From NCBI GenBank assembly GCA_025935655.1, contig JAICUV010000113.1, positions 1 to 10,185 on the forward strand: DNA of 10,185 nucleotides, written 5' to 3'. This document shows positions 6,975 to 10,185 of this stretch, in pieces; position 1 is the first letter of the stretch; each line of letters begins with the position of its first letter. The notes beneath the pieces are model-generated. The model was not told the DNA's origin. It worked only from the letters and a program-made list of their open reading frames with translations, and did not search any database. Made by a program: the position numbers and the translations under genes. Source of the stretch: Chloroflexota bacterium (lineage in GTDB: Bacteria > Chloroflexota > Limnocylindria > Limnocylindrales > CSP1-4).

Positions 6975-8159
6975 GTGAAGATCCACGAAGCCGACGCGAA
7001 GTCGCTGCTCGTCGCCCAGGGCCTGCCGGTCCCCGCGTGGGAGGTCGCCCGCACGCCGACCCAGGCGCGCGCCGCCGCCGTGCGGTTCCTCGCCGATCCC
7101 TCGAACGCGACGCGCAAGGTCGTGATCAAGGCGCAGGTGCTCGTCGGCGGCCGCGGCAAGGCGGGCGGCGTCAAGCTCGCGTCGACCGCCGACGAGGCAG
7201 AGGACGTCGCCTCGCAGATCCTCGCCATGGAGATCAAGGGGCTGCCGGTCCGCCGCGTGCTGGTGGGGCCGGCCGCCGAGATCGTCAAGGAGTACTACCT
7301 CTCGGTCGTCCTCGACCGCGCCACCAAGCGGCTGATGTTCATCGGCTCGGCCGAGGGCGGCGTCGAGATCGAGCAGGTTGCGGTCGAGAACCCCGACGCC
7401 ATCGTCTACGAGCACGCCGACCCGCTGCTCGGGCTTCCGGACTATGCCGCGCGCGAGCTCGCGTTCAAGATCGGCTTCGGGGCGCACTGGAAGGCCGGCG
7501 CGGCGATCGCGAAGGGTCTCCTGCGCGCGATGCTCGCGAACGACGCCGACCTCGTCGAGATCAACCCGCTGGCGGTGATCAAGGAGCACAACGCCGACGG
7601 GACCGAGGTCGAGCGCCTCGTCTGCCTGGACGCGAAGATCACGCTCGACGACTCGGCGCTCTCGCGGCACCCGCAGCTCGATGCGCTGCGCGACCTGGAC
7701 GCCGAGGACCCGACCGACGTCGAGGCCCGCCGCTACGACCTGACGTTCATCAAGCTCGACGGAGACATCGGCTGCATGGTCAACGGCGCGGGCCTCGCGA
7801 TGACGACGATGGACCTCGTGAAGCGGGCCGGCGGCGAGCCCGCCAACTTCCTCGACATCGGCGGCGGCGCCAAGGCCGATCGCGTCGCGGCGGCGATGCG
7901 GCTGATCCTCGACGACACCAACGTCAAGGCGATCCTCGTGAACATCTTCGGCGGGATCACCCGGGGGGATGAGGTGGCTCGCGGGCTGATCGAGGCGCGT
8001 GCCCAGCAGGCGCGCGCGGTGCCGATGGTCGTCCGGATCGTCGGCACGAACGCGGCCGAGGCCGCCGAGCTCCTCGAGGCCGCGTCGTTCGTCACCGCCG
8101 CCAGCCTCGACGAGGCCGCCGAGAAGGCGGTCGCGGCGGCGAAGGGCGTCGCCGCATGA
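6975..8159 (+). CDS. sucC: Succinyl-CoA synthetase (ADP/GDP-forming) beta subunit
   Basis: SucC pairs with SucD to convert succinyl-CoA and phosphate to succinate and CoA with formation of ATP or GTP. The 394-residue protein has the N-terminal MKIHEADAKSLL start typical of the family, an ATP-grasp nucleotide domain (about 1-240, with KAQVLVGGRGKAGGVKL and DADLVEINPLAV), and the C-terminal ligase/CoA domain with INGAGLAM-like VNGAGLAMTTMD and NIFGGITRGDEVARG. Length is close to the 388 residues of E. coli SucC. The GTG start follows a GGGAAGGA site, and no earlier in-frame homology exists. Its TGA overlaps the sucD ATG (ATGA). ADP versus GDP preference cannot be told from sequence by eye. Confidence 0.97.
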   Translation: MKIHEADAKSLLVAQGLPVPAWEVARTPTQARAAAVRFLADPSNATRKVVIKAQVLVGGRGKAGGVKLASTADEAEDVASQILAMEIKGLPVRRVLVGPAAEIVKEYYLSVVLDRATKRLMFIGSAEGGVEIEQVAVENPDAIVYEHADPLLGLPDYAARELAFKIGFGAHWKAGAAIAKGLLRAMLANDADLVEINPLAVIKEHNADGTEVERLVCLDAKITLDDSALSRHPQLDALRDLDAEDPTDVEARRYDLTFIKLDGDIGCMVNGAGLAMTTMDLVKRAGGEPANFLDIGGGAKADRVAAAMRLILDDTNVKAILVNIFGGITRGDEVARGLIEARAQQARAVPMVVRIVGTNAAEAAELLEAASFVTAASLDEAAEKAVAAAKGVAA

Positions 8160-9040
8160 GCATCCTGATCGATCGCGACACGCGCCTCGTCGTCCAGGGC
8201 ATCACGGGGCGCGAGGGCGAGTTCCACAGCCGCGCGATGCTCGAGTACGGGACGCCGCTCGTCGCCGGCATGACGCCCGGCAAGGGAGGCCAGACCGCGC
8301 TCGACGGCCGTGTCCCCGTGTTCGACACGGTGGCCGAGGCCGTCGCCGAGACCGGCGCGAACACGTCGTGCATCTTCGTCCCGGCGCCCGGGGCGCCCGA
8401 CGCGGTGCTCGAGGCGGTCGCCGCCGGGATCCGGACGATCTTCTGCATCACCGAGGGCATCCCCGTCCTCGACATGATCCCGGTGGTCGAGGAGGTCCGG
8501 CTGGCGGGAGCCCGACTGATCGGCCCGAATTGCCCGGGCGCCACCTCGCCGGGCCAGGCCAAGGTGGGGATCATCCCGGGGTCGATCCATCGCGAGGGGA
8601 CGGTGGGCGTCGTCTCCCGGTCCGGCACGCTCACGTACGAAGCGGTCCAGGCGATGACCGACGCCGGGCTCGGCCAGTCGACCTGCGTTGGGATCGGTGG
8701 AGACCCCGTGATCGGGACGCAGTTCCGCGACGTGCTGGAGCTGTTCGCCGCGGACCCGGCGACCGAGGCGCTCGTGCTGATCGGCGAGATCGGCGGGACG
8801 GCCGAGGAAGAGGCGGCCGCCTGGGCGTCGGAGCACCTGGCCGACATGCCGCGGGTGGCGTTCATCGCCGGGCGGACGGCACCCGAGGGCCGCCGGATGG
8901 GGCACGCAGGCGCGATCGTGTCGGGCGGCCGCGGGACCGCGGCGTCCAAGGTGGCGGCGCTCGAGGCGGCCGGGTTCCGGGTCGCGGGCTCCCCCACCGA
9001 GCTGCCGAAGCTGCTGCGGGAGGCGGGCTACCGCGGCTGA
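8156..9040 (+). CDS. sucD: Succinyl-CoA synthetase alpha subunit
   Basis: This 294-residue alpha subunit binds CoA and carries the phosphohistidine. It shows the N-terminal Rossmann CoA-binding domain with VVQGITGREGEFHS (residues 12-25), GTPLVAGMTPGKGG, the IGPNCPG loop (122-128), and the active-site GHAGAIV with phosphohistidine H250, equivalent to H246 of E. coli. The protein is complete and of normal length. Its ATG overlaps the end of sucC by four bases, consistent with equal, coupled synthesis of the two subunits. Its TGA shares a base with the ATG of the next, unknown gene (TGATG), tying that gene to the same transcript. Confidence 0.97.
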   Translation: MSILIDRDTRLVVQGITGREGEFHSRAMLEYGTPLVAGMTPGKGGQTALDGRVPVFDTVAEAVAETGANTSCIFVPAPGAPDAVLEAVAAGIRTIFCITEGIPVLDMIPVVEEVRLAGARLIGPNCPGATSPGQAKVGIIPGSIHREGTVGVVSRSGTLTYEAVQAMTDAGLGQSTCVGIGGDPVIGTQFRDVLELFAADPATEALVLIGEIGGTAEEEAAAWASEHLADMPRVAFIAGRTAPEGRRMGHAGAIVSGGRGTAASKVAALEAAGFRVAGSPTELPKLLREAGYRG

Positions 9041-9507
9041 TGAGCAGCCTGATGGACCTCGTCGCGGGCGATGGCCGGGACATCGTCCTGGCGCTCTCGA
9101 TCGACGACACGGCGGCCTTCGACGACGGCGACCGGTTCGTCGCCCATCTGCCGCTCGGTGGCGGCCTCGACCCCACGTGGCTGGACCTGTTCAGCGAGGC
9201 GGTGCGATCCGTGACCGGCAAGGACGACTGCTCCGACTTCCTCGACGCCCGCTCCGAGCTCGACGGCGCCCTCGAGGGCGAGCGGATCGTGGACCGGGTG
9301 GATCCGGAATGGATCGAGCGGGTGGCCGCAATCGATGACGCGCAGATCGGAGCCTTGGCGGGGCGCTGGATCGAGCTCCTGGAGGAGGAGCTCGGGCTCC
9401 TGCCCCGGGAGGAGAAGCCCTGGATCCGGGATCTCGCCGGCCGGATCGTGGCGTTCGCGCGCGCGTCGACCGGCGCGCGCGACGTGGTCTTCGCCTGGGC
9501 CTTCTAG
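9040..9507 (+). CDS. Unrecognised acidic protein coupled to sucD
   Basis: I do not recognise this 155-residue protein. It is soluble-looking, strongly acidic and without a signal peptide or membrane helix. It begins MSSLMDLVAGDGRDIVLALS, has an Asp-rich segment (IDDTAAFDDGDRF, 21-33), a run of charged helices (about 83-143, including ELLEEELGL) and ends in the hydrophobic DVVFAWAF. An internal in-frame ATG at 9052 is an alternative start giving 151 residues. The ATG at 9040 shares one base with the sucD stop (TGATG), and the next gene follows 13 bases after its stop, so it is very likely co-transcribed with sucCD. Clean coding character (few Arg/Pro/Ser runs, balanced Asp/Glu) and tight spacing argue that it is real. 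A link to succinyl-CoA synthetase is only positional. Confidence 0.75.
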   Translation: MSSLMDLVAGDGRDIVLALSIDDTAAFDDGDRFVAHLPLGGGLDPTWLDLFSEAVRSVTGKDDCSDFLDARSELDGALEGERIVDRVDPEWIERVAAIDDAQIGALAGRWIELLEEELGLLPREEKPWIRDLAGRIVAFARASTGARDVVFAWAF

Positions 9508-9520
9508 CGGCGGCACCACG

Positions 9521-10185
9521 ATGAAGGTCGGGATCTCGCTGCCGCAGAACCCGGGCGATGGCGCCGCGGGCTGGCCGGACATCCGCGACCTCGCGCAGCT
9601 CGCCGCGGCCGGCGGCGCCGACAGCGTGTGGGTCGCCGATCACTTCTTCCACCGGGCGCCCGACCACGAGCTCGGCCTCCACGAGCCGTTCGCCCTCCTG
9701 GCCGCCGTCGCCGCGGTGGTCCCGGAGATCGAGCTCGGCCCGCTCGTGGCGGCGACGCCGTTCCGCTCGCCGGGACTCCTGGCCAAGATGGCGACGACAC
9801 TCGACCTCGTCGCCGACGGCCGGCTGGTCCTCGGCGTCGGCTGCGGGTGGCACGAGCCGGAGTTCCGGGCGTTCGGCTACCCGTTCGATCACCGCGTCGG
9901 CCGGTTCGAGGAGGTCGTCCGTGTCGTGCGCGGCCTCCTGGACGGCGAGCGCGTGACGTTCGCCGGAACCTGGGTCAGCGTCGACGACGCGGTCCTGCTG
10001 CCCGCCCCGGCGCGCCGCATCCCGTTGCTGATCGCGGCCGACGGCCCTCGGATGCTGCGGCTGACGGCCCGCTACGGGGACGCGTGGCAGGCGGCGTGGT
10101 TCGGTGTCCCGGACGCCTCGTTCCGCGAGCAGCGGAGCCGGCTGGACGATGCCTGCGGCCTGGAGGGCAGATCGCATCCGCCCCA
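9521..10185 (+). CDS. Luciferase-like (LLM class) flavin/F420-dependent oxidoreductase, C-terminus cut
   Basis: The first 221 residues of a luciferase-like monooxygenase-fold protein are present; the frame is open to the right edge and perhaps 60-120 residues are missing. Family signs are the N-terminal strand MKVGISLPQ, DSVWVADHFF (34-43), PLVAATPFRSPGLLAKMATT (75-94) and the strong signature GRLVLGVGCGWHEPEFRAFG (100-119), followed by the RFEEVVRVVRGLLDGE helix (128-143). This pattern is usual in probable F420-dependent LLM oxidoreductases of Actinobacteria and Chloroflexota, but the cofactor (F420 or FMN) and substrate are not determined. It starts 13 bases after the unknown acidic gene, without a clear ribosome binding site, and may be in the same transcript as sucCD. 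Confidence 0.88.
   Translation, partial: MKVGISLPQNPGDGAAGWPDIRDLAQLAAAGGADSVWVADHFFHRAPDHELGLHEPFALLAAVAAVVPEIELGPLVAATPFRSPGLLAKMATTLDLVADGRLVLGVGCGWHEPEFRAFGYPFDHRVGRFEEVVRVVRGLLDGERVTFAGTWVSVDDAVLLPAPARRIPLLIAADGPRMLRLTARYGDAWQAAWFGVPDASFREQRSRLDDACGLEGRSHPP

Noticed and set aside
7733..8905. A 390-codon open frame on the minus strand opposite sucC and sucD
   Set aside because: Its composition is that of a reverse-complement shadow and it lies wholly over two well-supported genes.

Overview
The window comes from a very GC-rich bacterial chromosome and carries mostly core housekeeping genes. Long spurious open frames run opposite almost every real gene, as expected at this GC content. The type A-like succinate dehydrogenase anchors, the compact class A RNase P RNA, an F420-type luciferase-like oxidoreductase and the codon use point to Chloroflexota (perhaps Limnocylindria-like) or a deep actinobacterial relative. 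This placement is inference; no taxonomic marker protein is present.

Layout from left to right. Positions 1-263 (minus) hold most of rnpB, the RNase P RNA, cut at its 3' end by the window edge, with a good -10 box just upstream. Positions 358-945 (minus) encode a LysE/RhtB-type amino-acid exporter, divergent from an AraC-family regulator at 998-1810 (plus), which probably controls it. Positions 1811-2138 are a non-coding gap between convergent genes, with three copies of the dyad GCGAC-N5-GTCGC and three copies of a GGCGCGGCGGAT repeat. Positions 2139-6885 (minus) form a tight operon read right to left: isocitrate dehydrogenase, sdhC, sdhD, sdhA, sdhB, then a type 1 RNase H whose start is not a normal codon. 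Its members overlap or lie within 4 bases of each other. Divergent from it, 6975-9507 (plus) encodes sucC, sucD and an unrecognised 155-residue acidic protein, again joined by 1-4 base overlaps. A luciferase-like monooxygenase gene starts at 9521 and runs off the right edge.

The central 7 kb is therefore a divergent TCA-cycle locus. Isocitrate dehydrogenase makes 2-oxoglutarate, SucCD converts succinyl-CoA to succinate with formation of ATP or GTP, and SdhCDAB oxidises succinate to fumarate and passes electrons to the membrane quinone. The enzyme that converts 2-oxoglutarate to succinyl-CoA is not in the window.

I see no mobile element, CRISPR array, tRNA or obvious new system. The points most worth a second look are the shrunken specificity domain of the RNase P RNA, the repeated dyads in the convergent gap, the start of rnhA, the mixed coenzyme-site residues of the isocitrate dehydrogenase, the probable di-heme SDH anchor, and the unknown protein coupled to sucD.
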